From Phorcus lineatus (taxonomy: Eukaryota > Mollusca > Gastropoda > Trochida > Trochidae), in assembly GCA_921293015.1 (NCBI GenBank), contig OV121090.1, positions 2,914,001-2,978,000 of the forward strand: a stretch of 64,000 bases of DNA, written 5' to 3'. Positions 51,101 to 63,300 of this stretch are shown piece by piece. Under the pieces are notes generated by a model that saw only the letters and a program-made list of their open reading frames with translations, ran no database searches and was not told where the DNA came from. Both the position numbers and the translations under genes were made by a program. Every line of letters starts with the position of its first letter. Within the stretch, counting starts at the first letter, position 1.

Positions 51101-52600
51101 GAGTATTTTAAAGATTGGGCGGCATACGTAAAAATGGGCGGAAGGCGCAAAGTTCCTAAAAACGGCTTATCTTAAGGTTCTTTTCAGATTTTGAATGGTT
51201 AATATTCATATAATAAAGGATATTGAGGGATATCTCAGATAAATGGGTCTTTTCGCAAACATTTTAGGAGTATTTTAAAGATTGGGCAGCATACATAAAA
51301 ATGGGCGGAAGGCGCAAGGTTCTTAATAAGGGCTTCTGTTACGGTTCTTTTAAGATTTTGAATGGTTAATACTCATAGAATAAATCATATTGAGGGATAT
51401 CTCAGATAAATGGGTCTTTTCGCATACATTTTAGGAGTATTTTAAAGATTGGGCGGCATACATAAAAATGGGCGGAAGGCGCAAAGTTCCTAATAAGGGC
51501 TTCTCTTAAGGTTCTTTTCAGATTTTGAATGATTAATACTCATAGAATGAAGGATATTGAAGGATATCTCAGATAAATGGGTCTTTTCGCAAACATTTTT
51601 GGAGTATTTTAAAGATTGGGCGGCATATGTAAAAATGGGCGGAAGGCGCAAAGTTCCTAATAAGGGCTTCTCTTAAGGTTCTTTTCAGATTTTGAATGGT
51701 CAATACTCATAGAAAAAAGGATATCCAGGGATATCTCAGATAAATGGATCTTTTCGCAAACATTTTAGGAGAATTTAAAGATTGGGTGGCATACGTAAAA
51801 GTGGGCTGAAGGCGCAAAGTTCCTAATAAGGGCTTCTCTTAAGGTTCTTTTAAGTTTTTGAATGGTTAATACTCATAGAAAAAAAGAATATCCAGGGATA
51901 TATCAGATAAATGGGTCTTTTCGCAAACATTTTAGGAGTATTTTAAAAATTGGGCAGCATACATAAAAATAGGCGGAAGGCGCAAGGTTCTTAATAAGGG
52001 CTTCTGTTAAGGTTCTTTTAAGATTTTGAATGGTTAATACTCATAGAATAAATGATATTGAGGGATATCTCAGATAAATGGGTCTTTTCGCAAACATTTT
52101 AGGAGTATTTTAAAGATTGTGCGGCATACATAAAAATGGGCGGAAGGCGCAAAGTTCCTAATAAGGGCTTCTCTTAAGGTTCTTTTAAGTTTTTGAATGG
52201 TTAATACTCATAGAAAAAAGGATATCCAGGGATATATCAGATAAATGGGTCTTTTCGCAAACATTTTAGGAGTATTTTAAAGATTGGGCAGCATACATAA
52301 AAATGGGCGGAAGGCGCAAGGTTCTTAATAAGGGCTTCTGTTAAGGTTCTTTTAAGATTTTGAATGGTTAATACTCATAGAATAAATGATATTGAGGGAT
52401 ATCTCAGATAAATGGGTCTTTTCGCAAACATTTTAGGAGTATTTTAAAGATTGTGCGACATACATAAAAATGGGCGGAAGGCGCAAAGTTCCTAATAAGG
52501 GCTTCTCTTAAGGTTCTTTTCAGATTTTGAATGGTTAATACTCATAGAAAAAAGGATATCCAGGGATATATCAGATAAATGGGTCTTTTCGCAAACATTT
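47590..52600 (+). repeat. Segment VI, copy 1 of a 5008-bp duplication (30 monomers)
   Basis: A constant 5008 bp offset holds for every landmark checked: TGGTTAATGC 48,191/53,199; GCATACATTA 48,451/53,459; the 82-codon reverse-strand frame 49,566/54,574; TCATGAGGTT 50,001/55,009; CGCATACATT 51,421/56,429. Its left part overlaps the end of segment V copy 2. Constant offset with few differences suggests a recent event. Confidence 0.88.
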
Positions 52601-55600
52601 TAGGAGTATTTTAAAGATTGGGCAGCATACATAAAAATGGGCGGAAGGCGCAAGGTTCTTAATAAGGGCTTCTGTTAAGGTTCTTTTAAGATTTTGAATG
52701 GTTAATACTCATAGAATAAATGATATTGAGGGATATCTCAGATAAATGGGTCTTTTCGCAAACATTTTAGGAGTATTTTAAAGATTGGGCGGCATACATA
52801 AAAATGGGCGGAAGGCGCAAAGTTCCTAATAAGGGCTTCTCTTAAGGTTCTTTTCAGATTTTGAATGGTTAATAGTCATAGAATGAAGGATATTGAAGGA
52901 TATCTCAGATAAATGGGTCTTTTCGCAAACATTTTTGGAGTATTTTAAAGATTGGGCGGCATATGTAAAAATGGGCGGAAGGCGCAAAGTTCCTAATAAG
53001 GGCTTCTCTTAAGGTTCTTTTCAGATTTTGAATGGTCAATACTCATAGAAAAAAGGATATCCAGGGATATCTCAGATAAATGGATCTTTTCGCAAACATT
53101 TTAGGAGAATTTAAAGATTGGGCGGCATACGTAAAAATGGGCGGAAGGCGCAAAGTTCCTAATAAGGGCTTCTTTTAAGGTTCTTTTCAGATTTTGAATG
53201 GTTAATGCTCATAGAATAAATGATATTGAGGGATATCTCAGATAAATGGGTCTTTTCGCAAACATTTTGAGAGTATTTTAAAGATTGGGCGGCATACGTA
53301 AAAATGGGCGGAAGGCGCAAAGTTCCTAATAAGGGCTTATCTTAAGGTTCTTTTCAGATTTTGAATGGTTAATACTCATATAATAAAGGATATTGAGGGA
53401 TATCTCAGATAAATGGGTCTTTTCGCAAACATTTTAGGAGTATTTTAAAGATTGGGCAGCATACATTAAAATGGGCGGAAGGCGCAAGGTTCTTAATAAG
53501 GGCTTCTGTTAAGGTTCTTTTAAGATTTTGAATGGTTAATACTCATAAAATAAAGGATATCCAGGGATATCTCAGATAAATGGGTCTTTTCGCAAACATT
53601 TTAGGAGTATTTTAAAGATTGGGCGGCATACATAAAAATGGGCGGAAGGCGCAAAGTTCCTAATAAGGGCTTCTCTTAAGGTTCTTTTCAGATTTTGAAT
53701 GGTTAATACTTATAGAATGAAGGATATTGAAGGATATCTCAGATAAATGGGTCTTTTCGCAAACATTTTAGGAGTATTTTAAAGATTGGGCGGCATATGT
53801 AAAAATGGGCGGAAGGCGCAAAGTTCCTAATAAGGGCTTCTCTTAAGGTTCTTTTCAGATTTTGAATGGTTAATACTCATAGAATAAATGATATTGAGAG
53901 ATATCTCAGATAAATGGGTCTTTTCGCAAACATTTTAGGAGTATTTTAAAGATTGGGCGGCATATGTAAAAGTGGGCGGAAGGCGCAAAGTTCCTAATAA
54001 GGGCTTCTCTTAAGGTTCTTTTAAGTTTTTGAATGGTTAATACTCATAGAAAAAAGGATATCCAGGGATATATCAGATAAATGGGTCTTTTCGCAAACAT
54101 TTTAGGAGTATTTTAAAGATTGGGCAGCATACATAAAAATGGGCGGAAGGCGCAAGGTTCTTAAAAAGGGCTTCTGTTAAGGTTCTTTTAAGATTTTGAA
54201 TGGTTAATACTCATAGAATAAATGATATTGAGGGATATCTCAGATAAATGGGTCTTTTCGCAAACATTTTAGGAGTATTTTAAAGATTGTGCGACATACA
54301 TAAAAATGGGCGGAAGGCGCAAAGTTCCTAATAAGGGCTTCTCTTAAGGTTCTTTTCAGATTTTGAATGGTTAATACTCATAGAAAAAAGGATATCCAGG
54401 GATATATCAGATAAATGGGTCTTTTCGCAAACATTTTAGGAGTATTTTAAAGATTGGGCGGCATACGTAAAAATGGGCGGAAGGCGCAAAGTTCCTAATA
54501 AGGGCTTCTTTTAAAGTTATTTTCAGATTTTGAATGGTTAATACTCATAGAATAAAGGATATCCAGGGATATCTCAGATAAATGGGTCTTTTTGCCAACA
54601 TTTTAGGAGTATTTTAAAGATTGGGCGGCATACGTAAAAATGGACGGAAGGCGCAAACTTCCTAATAAAGGCTTTTTTATGGTTCTTTTTAGATTTGGAA
54701 TGGTCAATACTCATAGAATAAAGGATATCCAGGGATATCTCAGATAAATGGGTCTTTTCGCAAACATTTTTGGAGTATTTTAAAGATTGGGCGGCATACA
54801 TAAAAATGGGCGGAAGGCGCAAAGTTCCTAATAAGGGCTTCTCATGAGGTTCTTTTTATATTCTAAATGATTAATACTCATAGAATGAAGGATATTGAAG
54901 GATATCTCAGATAAATGGGTCTTTTCGCAAACATTTTAGGAGTATTTTAAAGATTGGGCGGCATACGTAAAAATGGGCGGAAGGCGCAAAGTTCCTAATA
55001 AGGGCTTCTCATGAGGTTCTTTTTATATTCTAAATGATTAATACTCATAGAATGAAGGATATTGAAGGATATCTCAGATAAATGGATCTTTTCGCAAACA
55101 TTTTTGGAGTATTTTAAAGATTGGGCGGCATACCAAAAAATGGGCGGAAGGCGCAAACTTCCTAATAAGGGCTTCTCTTAAGGTTCTTTTCAGATTTTGA
55201 ATGGTTAATACTCATAGAATAAAGGATATCCAGGGATATCTCAGATAAATGGGTCTTTTCGCAAACATTTTACGAGTATTTTAAAGATTGGGTGGCATAC
55301 GTAAAAGTGGGCGGAAGGCGCAAAGTTCCTAATAAGGGCTTCTCTTAAGGTTCTTTTAAGTTTTTGAATGGTTAATACTCATAGAAAAAAGGATATCCAG
55401 GGATATATCAGATAAATGGGTCTTTTCGCAAACATTTTAGGAGTATTTTAAAGATTGGGCAGCATACATAAAAATAGGCGGAAGGCGCAAGGTTCTTAAT
55501 AAGGGCTTCTGTTAAGGTTCTTTTCAGATTTGGAATGGTTAATACTCATAGAATAAATGATATTGAGGGATATCTCAGATAAATGGGTCTTTTCGCAAAC

Positions 55601-57606
55601 ATTTTAGGAGTATTTTAAAGATTGGGCGGCATACGTAAAAATGGACGGAAGGCGCAAAGTTCCTAATAAGAGCTTCCTTTAAGGTTATTTTTAGATTTGG
55701 AATGGTTAATACTCATAGAATAAAGGATATTGAGGGATATCTCAGATAAATGGGTCTTTTCGCAAACATTTTTGGAGTATTTTAAAGATTGGGTGGCATA
55801 CGTAAAAATGGGCGGAAGGCGCAAAGTTCCTAATAAGGGCTTCTTTTAAAGTTATTTTCAGATTTTGAATGGTTAATACTCATAGAATAAAGGATATCCA
55901 GGGATATCTCAGATAAATGGGTCTTTTTGCAAACATTTTAGGAGTATTTTAAAGATTGGGCGGCATACGTAAAAATGGGCGAAAGGCGCAAACTTCCTAA
56001 TAAAGGCTTTTTTTATGGTTATTTTTAGATTTGGAATGGTCAATACTCATAGAATAAAGGATATCCAGGGATATCTCAGATAAATGGGTCTTTTCGCAAA
56101 CATTTTAGGAGTATTTTAAAGATTGGGCGGCATACGTAAAAATGGGCGGAAGGCGCAAAGTTCCTAAAAACGGCTTATCTTAAGGTTCTTTTCAGATTTT
56201 GAATGGTTAATACTCATATAATAAAGGATATTGAGGGATATCTCAGATAAATGGGTCTTTTCGCAAACATTTTAGGAGTATTTTAAAGATTGGGCAGCAT
56301 ACATAAAAATGGGCGGAAGGCGCAAGGTTCTTAATAAGGGCTTCTGTTACGGTTCTTTTAAGATTTTGAATGGTTAATACTCATAGAATAAATCATATTG
56401 AGGGATATCTCAGATAAATGGGTCTTTTCGCATACATTTTAGGAGTATTTTAAAGATTGGGCGGCATACGTAAAAATGGGCGGAAGGCGCAAAGTTCCTA
56501 ATAAGGGCTTCTCTTAAGGTTCTTTTTAGATTTTGAATGATTAATACTCATAGAATGAAGGATATTGAAGGATATCTCAGATAAATGGGTCTTTTCGCAA
56601 ACATTTTTGGAGTATTTTAAAGATTGGGCGGCATATGTAAAAATGGGCGGAAGGCGCAAAGTTCCTAATAAGGGCTTCTCTTAAGGTTCTTTTCAGATTT
56701 TGAATGGTCAATACTCATAGAAAAAAGGATATCCAGGGATATCTCAGATAAATGGATCTTTTCGCAAACATTTTAGGAGAATTTAAAGATTGGGTGGCAT
56801 ACGTAAAAGTGGGCTGAAGGCGCAAAGTTCCTAATAAGGGCTTCTCTTAAGGTTCTTTTAAGTTTTTGAATGGTTAATACTCATAGAAAAAAAGAATATC
56901 CAGGGATATATCAGATAAATGGGTCTTTTCGCAAACATTTTAGGAGTATTTTAAAAATTGGGCAGCATACATAAAAATAGGCGGAAGGCGCAAGGTTCTT
57001 AATAAGGGCTTCTGTTAAGGTTCTTTTAAGATTTTGAATGGTTAATACTCATAGAATAAATGATATTGAGGGATATCTCAGATAAATGGGTCTTTTCGCA
57101 AACATTTTAGGAGTATTTTAAAGATTGTGCGGCATACATAAAAATGGGCGGAAGGCGCAAGGTTCCTAATAAGGGCTTCTCTTAAGGTTCTTTTAAGTTT
57201 TTGAATGGTTAATACTCATAGAAAAAAGGATATCCAGGGATATATCAGATAAATGGGTCTTTTCGCAAACATTTTAGGAGTATTTTAAAGATTGGGCAGC
57301 ATACATAAAAATGGGCGGAAGGCGCAAGGTTCTTAATAAGGGCTTCTGTTAAGGTTCTTTTAAGATTTTGAATGGTTAATACTCATAGAATAAATGATAT
57401 TGAGGGATATCTCAGATAAATGGGTCTTTTCGCAAACATTTTAGGAGTATTTTAAAGATTGTGCGGCATACATAAAAATGGGCGGAAGGCGCAAAGTTCC
57501 TAATAAGGGCTTCTCTTAAGGTTCTTTTCAGATTTTGAATGGTTAATACTCATAGAAAAAAGGATATCCAGGGATATATCAGATAAATGGGTCTTTTCGC
57601 AAACAT
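52601..57606 (+). repeat. Segment VI, copy 2 of the 5008-bp duplication
   Basis: Begins where copy 1 ends and stops matching at about 57,610 (GGGCGGCATACG here against GGGCAGCATACAT at 52,620). It carries one variant tract not found at the same site in copy 1 (TCATGAGGTT at 54,842). Its right part was copied again by the 3172 bp event. Confidence 0.88.
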
Positions 57607-60300
57607 TTTAGGAGTATTTTAAAGATTGGGCGGCATACGTAAAAATGGGCGGAAGGCGCAAAGTTCCTAATAAGGGCTTCTTTTAAAGTTATTTTCAGAT
57701 TTTGAATGGTTAATACTCATAGAATAAAGGATATCCAGGGATATCTCAGATAAATGGGTCTTTTTGCCAACATTTTAGGAGTATTTTAAAGATTGGGCGG
57801 CATACGTAAAAATGGATGGAAGGCGCAAACTTCCTAATAAAGGCTTTTTTATGGTTCTTTTTAGATTTGGAATGGTCAATACTCATAGAATAAAGGATAT
57901 CCAGGGATATCTCAGATAAATGGGTCTTTTCGCAAACATTTTTGGAGTATTTTAAAGATTGGGCGGCATACATAAAAATGGGCGGAAGGCGCAAAGTTCC
58001 TAATAAGGGCTTCTCTTAAGGTTCTTTTCAGATTTTGAATGATTAATACTCATAGAATGAAGGATATTGAAGGATATCTCAGATAAATGGGTCTTTTCGC
58101 AAACATTTTAGGAGTATTTTAAAGATTGGGCGGCATACGTAAAAATGGGCGGAAGGCGCAAAGTTCCTAATAAGGGCTTCTCTTAAGGTTCTTTTCAGAT
58201 TTTAAATGATTAATACTCATAGAATGAAGGATATTGAAGGATATCTCAGATAAATGGATCTTTTCGCAAACATTTTTGGAGTATTTTAAAGATTGGGCGG
58301 CATACCAAAAAATGGGCGGAAGGCGCAAACTTCCTAATAAGGGCTTCTCTTAAGGTTCTTTTCAGATTTTGAATGGTTAATACTCATAGAATAAAGGATA
58401 TCCAGGGATATCTCAGATAAATGGGTCTTTTCGCAAACATTTTACGAGTATTTTAAAGATTGGGTGGCATACGTAAAAGTGGGCGGAAGGCGCAAAGTTC
58501 CTAATAAGGGCTTCTCTTAAGGTTCTTTTAAGTTTTTGAATGGTTAATACTCATAGAAAAAAGGATATCCAGGGATATATCAGATAAATGGGTCTTTTCG
58601 CAAACATTTTAGGAGTATTTTAAAGATTGGGCAGCATACATAAAAATAGGCGGAAGGCGCAAGGTTCTTAATAAGGGCTTCTGTTAAGGTTCTTTTCAGA
58701 TTTGGAATGGTTAATACTCATAGAATAAATGATATTGAGGGATATCTCAGATAAATGGGTCTTTTCGCAAACATTTTAGGAGTATTTTAAAGATTGGGCG
58801 GCATACGTAAAAATGGACGGAAGGCGCAAAGTTCCTAATAAGGGCTTCCTTTAAGGTTATTTTTAGATTTGGAATGGTTAATACTCATAGAATAAAGGAT
58901 ATTGAGGGATATCTCAGATAAGTGGGTCTTTTCGCAAACATTTTTGGAGTATTTTAAAGATTGGGCGGCATACGTAAAAATGGGCGGAAGGCGCAAAGTT
59001 CCTAATAAGGGCTTCTTTTAAAGTTATTTTCAGATTTTGAATGGTTAATACTCATAGAATAAAGGATATCCAGGGATATCTCAGATAAATGGGTCTTTTT
59101 GCAAACATTTTAGGAGTATTTTAAAGATTGGGCGGCATACGTAAAAATGGGCGGAAGGCGCAAACTTCCTAATAAAGGCTTCTTTTATGGTTATTTTTAG
59201 ATTTGGAATGGTCAATACTCATAGAATAAAGGATATCCAGGGATATCTCAGATAAATGGGTCTTTTCGCAAACATTTTAGGAGTATTTTAAAGATTGGGC
59301 GGCATACGTAAAAATGGGCGGAAGGCGCAAGGTTCCTAAAAACGGCTTATCTTAAGGTTCTTTTCAGATTTTGAATGGTTAATATTCATATAATAAAGGA
59401 TATTGAGGGATATCTCAGATAAATGGGTCTTTTCGCAAACATTTTAGGAGTATTTTAAAGATTGGGCAGCATACATAAAAATGGGCGGAAGGCGCAAGGT
59501 TCTTAATAAGGGCTTCTGTTACGGTTCTTTTAAGATTTTGAATGGTTAATACTCATAGAATAAATCATATTGAGGGATATCTCAGATAAATGGGTCTTTT
59601 CGCATACATTTTAGGAGTATTTTAAAGATTGGGCGGCATACGTAAAAATGGGCGGAAGGCGCAAAGTTCCTAATAAGGGCTTCTCTTAAGGTTCTTTTTA
59701 TATTCTAAATGATTAATACTCATAGAATGAAGGATATTGAAGGATATCTCAGATAAATGGGTCTTTTCGCAAACATTTTAGGAGTATTTTAAAGATTGGG
59801 CGGCATATGTAAAAATGGGCGGAAGGCGCAAAGTTCCTAATAAGGGCTTCTCTTAAGGTTCTTTTCAGATTTTGAATGGTCAATACTCATAGAAAAAAGG
59901 ATATCCAGGGATATCTCAGATAAATGGATCTTTTCGCAAACATTTTAGGAGAATTTAAAGATTGGGTGGCATACGTAAAAGTGGGCTGAAGGCGCAAAGT
60001 TCCTAATAAGGGCTTCTCTTAAGGTTCTTTTAAGTTTTTGAATGGTTAATACTCATAGAAAAAAAGAATATCCAGGGATATATCAGATAAATGGGTCTTT
60101 TCGCAAACATTTTAGGAGTATTTTAAAAATTGGGCAGCATACATAAAAATAGGCGGAAGGCGCAAGGTTCTTAATAAGGGCTTCTGTTAAGGTTCTTTTA
60201 AGATTTTGAATGGTTAATACTCATAGAATAAATGATATTGAGGGATATCTCAGATAAATGGGTCTTTTCGCAAACATTTTAGGAGTATTTTAAAGATTGT
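54150..60300 (+). repeat. Segment VII, two copies of a 19-monomer block (3172 bp offset)
   Basis: The interval about 54,150-57,130 recurs as 57,320-60,300: reverse-strand 82-codon frame 54,574/57,746; CGCATACATT 56,429/59,601. The offset is 19 monomers minus 1 bp. With the 5008 bp event this gives three copies of the stretch around 49.6-52.6 kb. Left of 54,150 and right of 60,300 the partners diverge. Confidence 0.83.
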
Positions 60301-63300
60301 GCGGCATACGTAAAAATGGGCGGAAGGCGCAAAGTTCCTAATAAGGGCTTCTTTTAAAGTTATTTTCAGATTTTGAATGGTTAATACTCATAGAATAAAG
60401 GATATCCAGGGATATCTCAGATAAATGGGTCTTTTTGCAAACATTTTAGGAGTATTTTAAAGATTGGGCGGCATACGTAAAAATGGACGGAAGGCGCAAA
60501 GTTCCTAATAAGAGCTTCCTTTAAGGTTATTTTTAGATTTGGAATGGTTAATACTCATAGAATAAAGGATATCCAGGGATATCTCAGATAAGTGGGTCTT
60601 TTCGCAAACATTTTTGGAGTATTTTAAAGATTGGGTGGCATACGTAAAAATGGGCGGAAGGCGCAAAGTTCCTAATAAGGGCTTCTTTTAAAGTTATTTT
60701 CAGATTTTGAATGGTTAATACTCATAGAATAAAGGATATCCAGGGATATCTCAGATAAATGGGTCTTTTTGCAAACATTTTAGGAGTATTTTAAAGATTG
60801 GGCAGCATACGTAAAAATGGGTGGAAGGCGCAAACTTCCTAATAAAGGCTTTTTTTATGGTTATTTTTAGATTTGGAATGGTCAATACTCATAGAAAAAA
60901 GGATATTGAGGGATATCTCAGATAAATGGGTCTTTTCGCAAACATTTTTGGAGTATTTTAAAGATTGGGTGGCATACGTAAAAATGGGCGGAAGGCGCAA
61001 AGTTCCTAATAAGGGCTTCTCTTAAGGTTCTTTTCAGATTTTGAATGGTTAATACTCATAGAATAAAGGATATCCAGGGATATCTCAGATAAATGGGTCT
61101 TTTTGCAAACATTTTAGGAGTATTTTAAAGATTGGGCGGCATACGTAAAAATGGGTGGAAGGCGCAAACTTCCTAATAAAGGCTTCTTTTAAGGTTATTT
61201 TTAGATTTGGAATGGTCAATACTCATAGAATAAAGGATATCCAGGGATATCTCAGATAAGTGGGTCTTTTCGCAAACATTTTTAGAGTATTTTAAAGATT
61301 GGGTGGCATACGTAAAAATGGGCGGAAGGCGCAAAGTTCCTAATAAGGGCTTCTCTTAAGGTTCTTTTCAGATTTTGAATGGTTAATACTCATAGAATAA
61401 AGGATATCCAGGGATATCTCAGATAAATGGGTCTTTTCGCAAACATTTTGAGAGTATTTTAAAGATTGGGTGGCATACGTAAAAATGGGCGGAAGGCGCA
61501 AAGTTCCTAAAAACGGCTTATCTTAAGGTTCTTTTCAGATTTTGAATGGTTAATATTCATATAATAAAGGATATTGAGGGATATCTCAGATAAATGGGTC
61601 TTTTCGCAAACATTTTAGGAGTATTTTAAAGATTGGGCGGCATACATAAAAATGGGCGGAAGGCGCAAAGTTCCTAATAAGGGCTTCTCTTAAGGTTCTT
61701 TTCAAATTTTGAATGGTTAATACTCATATAATAAAGGATATTGAGGGATATCTCAGATAAATGGGTCTTTTCGCAAACATTTTAGGAGTATTTTAAAGAT
61801 TGGGCAGCATACATAAAAATGGGCGGAAGGCGCACGGTTCTTAATAAGGGCTTCTGTTAAGGTTCTTTTAAGATTTTGAATGGTTAATACTCATAGAATA
61901 AATCATATTGAGGGATATCTCAGATAAATGGGTCTTTTCGCAAACATTTTAGGAGTATTTTAAAGATTGGGCGGCATACATAAAAATGGGCGGAAGGCGC
62001 AAAGTTCCTAATAAGGGCTTCTCTTAAGGTTCTTTTCAGATTTTGAATGATTAATACTTATAGAATGAAGGATATTGAAGGATATCTCAGATAAATGGGT
62101 CTTTTCGCAAACATTTTTGGAGTATTTTAAAGATTGGGCGGCATATGTAAAAATGGGCGGAAGGCGCAAAGTTCCTAATAAGGGCTTCTCTTAAGGTTCT
62201 TTTCAGATTTTGAATGGTTAATACTCATAGAATAAAGGATATCCAGGGATATCTCAGATAAATGGGTCTTTTCGCAAACATTTTACGAGTATTTTAAAGA
62301 TTGGGTGGCATACGTAAAAGTGGGCGGAAGGCGCAAAGTTCCTAATAAGGGCTTCTCTTAAGGTTCTTTTAAGTTTTTGAATGGTTAATACTCATAGAAA
62401 AAAGGATATCCAGGGATATATCAGATAAATGGGTCTTTTCGCAAACATTTTAGGAGTATTTTAAAGATTGGGCAGCATACATAAAAATGGGCGGAAGGCG
62501 CAAGGTTCTTAATAAGGGCTTCTGTTAAGGTTCTTTTAAGATTTTGAATGGTTAATACTCATAGAATAAATTATATTGAGGGATATCTCAGATAAATGGG
62601 TCTTTTCGCAAACATTTTAGGAGTATTTTAAAGATTGTGCGGCATACATAAAAATGGGCGGAAGGCGCAAAGTTCCTAATAAGGGCTTCTCTTAAGGTTC
62701 TTTTCAGATTTTGAATGGTTAATACTCATAGAAAAAAGGATATCCAAGGATATATTAGATAAATGGGTCTTTTCTCAAACATTTTAGGAGTATTTTAAAG
62801 ATTGTGCGGCATACGTAAAAATGGGCGGAAGGCGCAAAGTTCCTAATAAGGGCTTCTTTTAAAGTTATTTTCAGATTTTGAATGGTTAATACTCATAGAA
62901 TAAATGATATTGAGGGATATCTCAGATAAATGGGTCTTTTTGCAAACATTTTAGGAGTATTTTAAAGATTGGGCGGCATACGTAAAAATGGACGGAAGGC
63001 GCAAAGTTCCTAATAAGGGCTTCCTTTAAGGTTATTTTTAGATTTGGAATGGTTAATACTCATAGAATAAAGGATATCCAGGGATATCTCAGATAAGTGG
63101 GTCTTTTCGCAAACATTTTTGGTGTATTTTAAAGATTGGGTGGCATACGTAAAAATGGGCGGAAGGCGCAAAGTTCCTAATAAGGGCTTCTCTTAAGGTT
63201 CTTTTCAGATTTTGAATGGTTAATACTCATAGAAAAAAGGATATCCAAGGATATATTAGATAAATGGGTCTTTTCGCAAACATTTTAGGAGTATTTTAAA

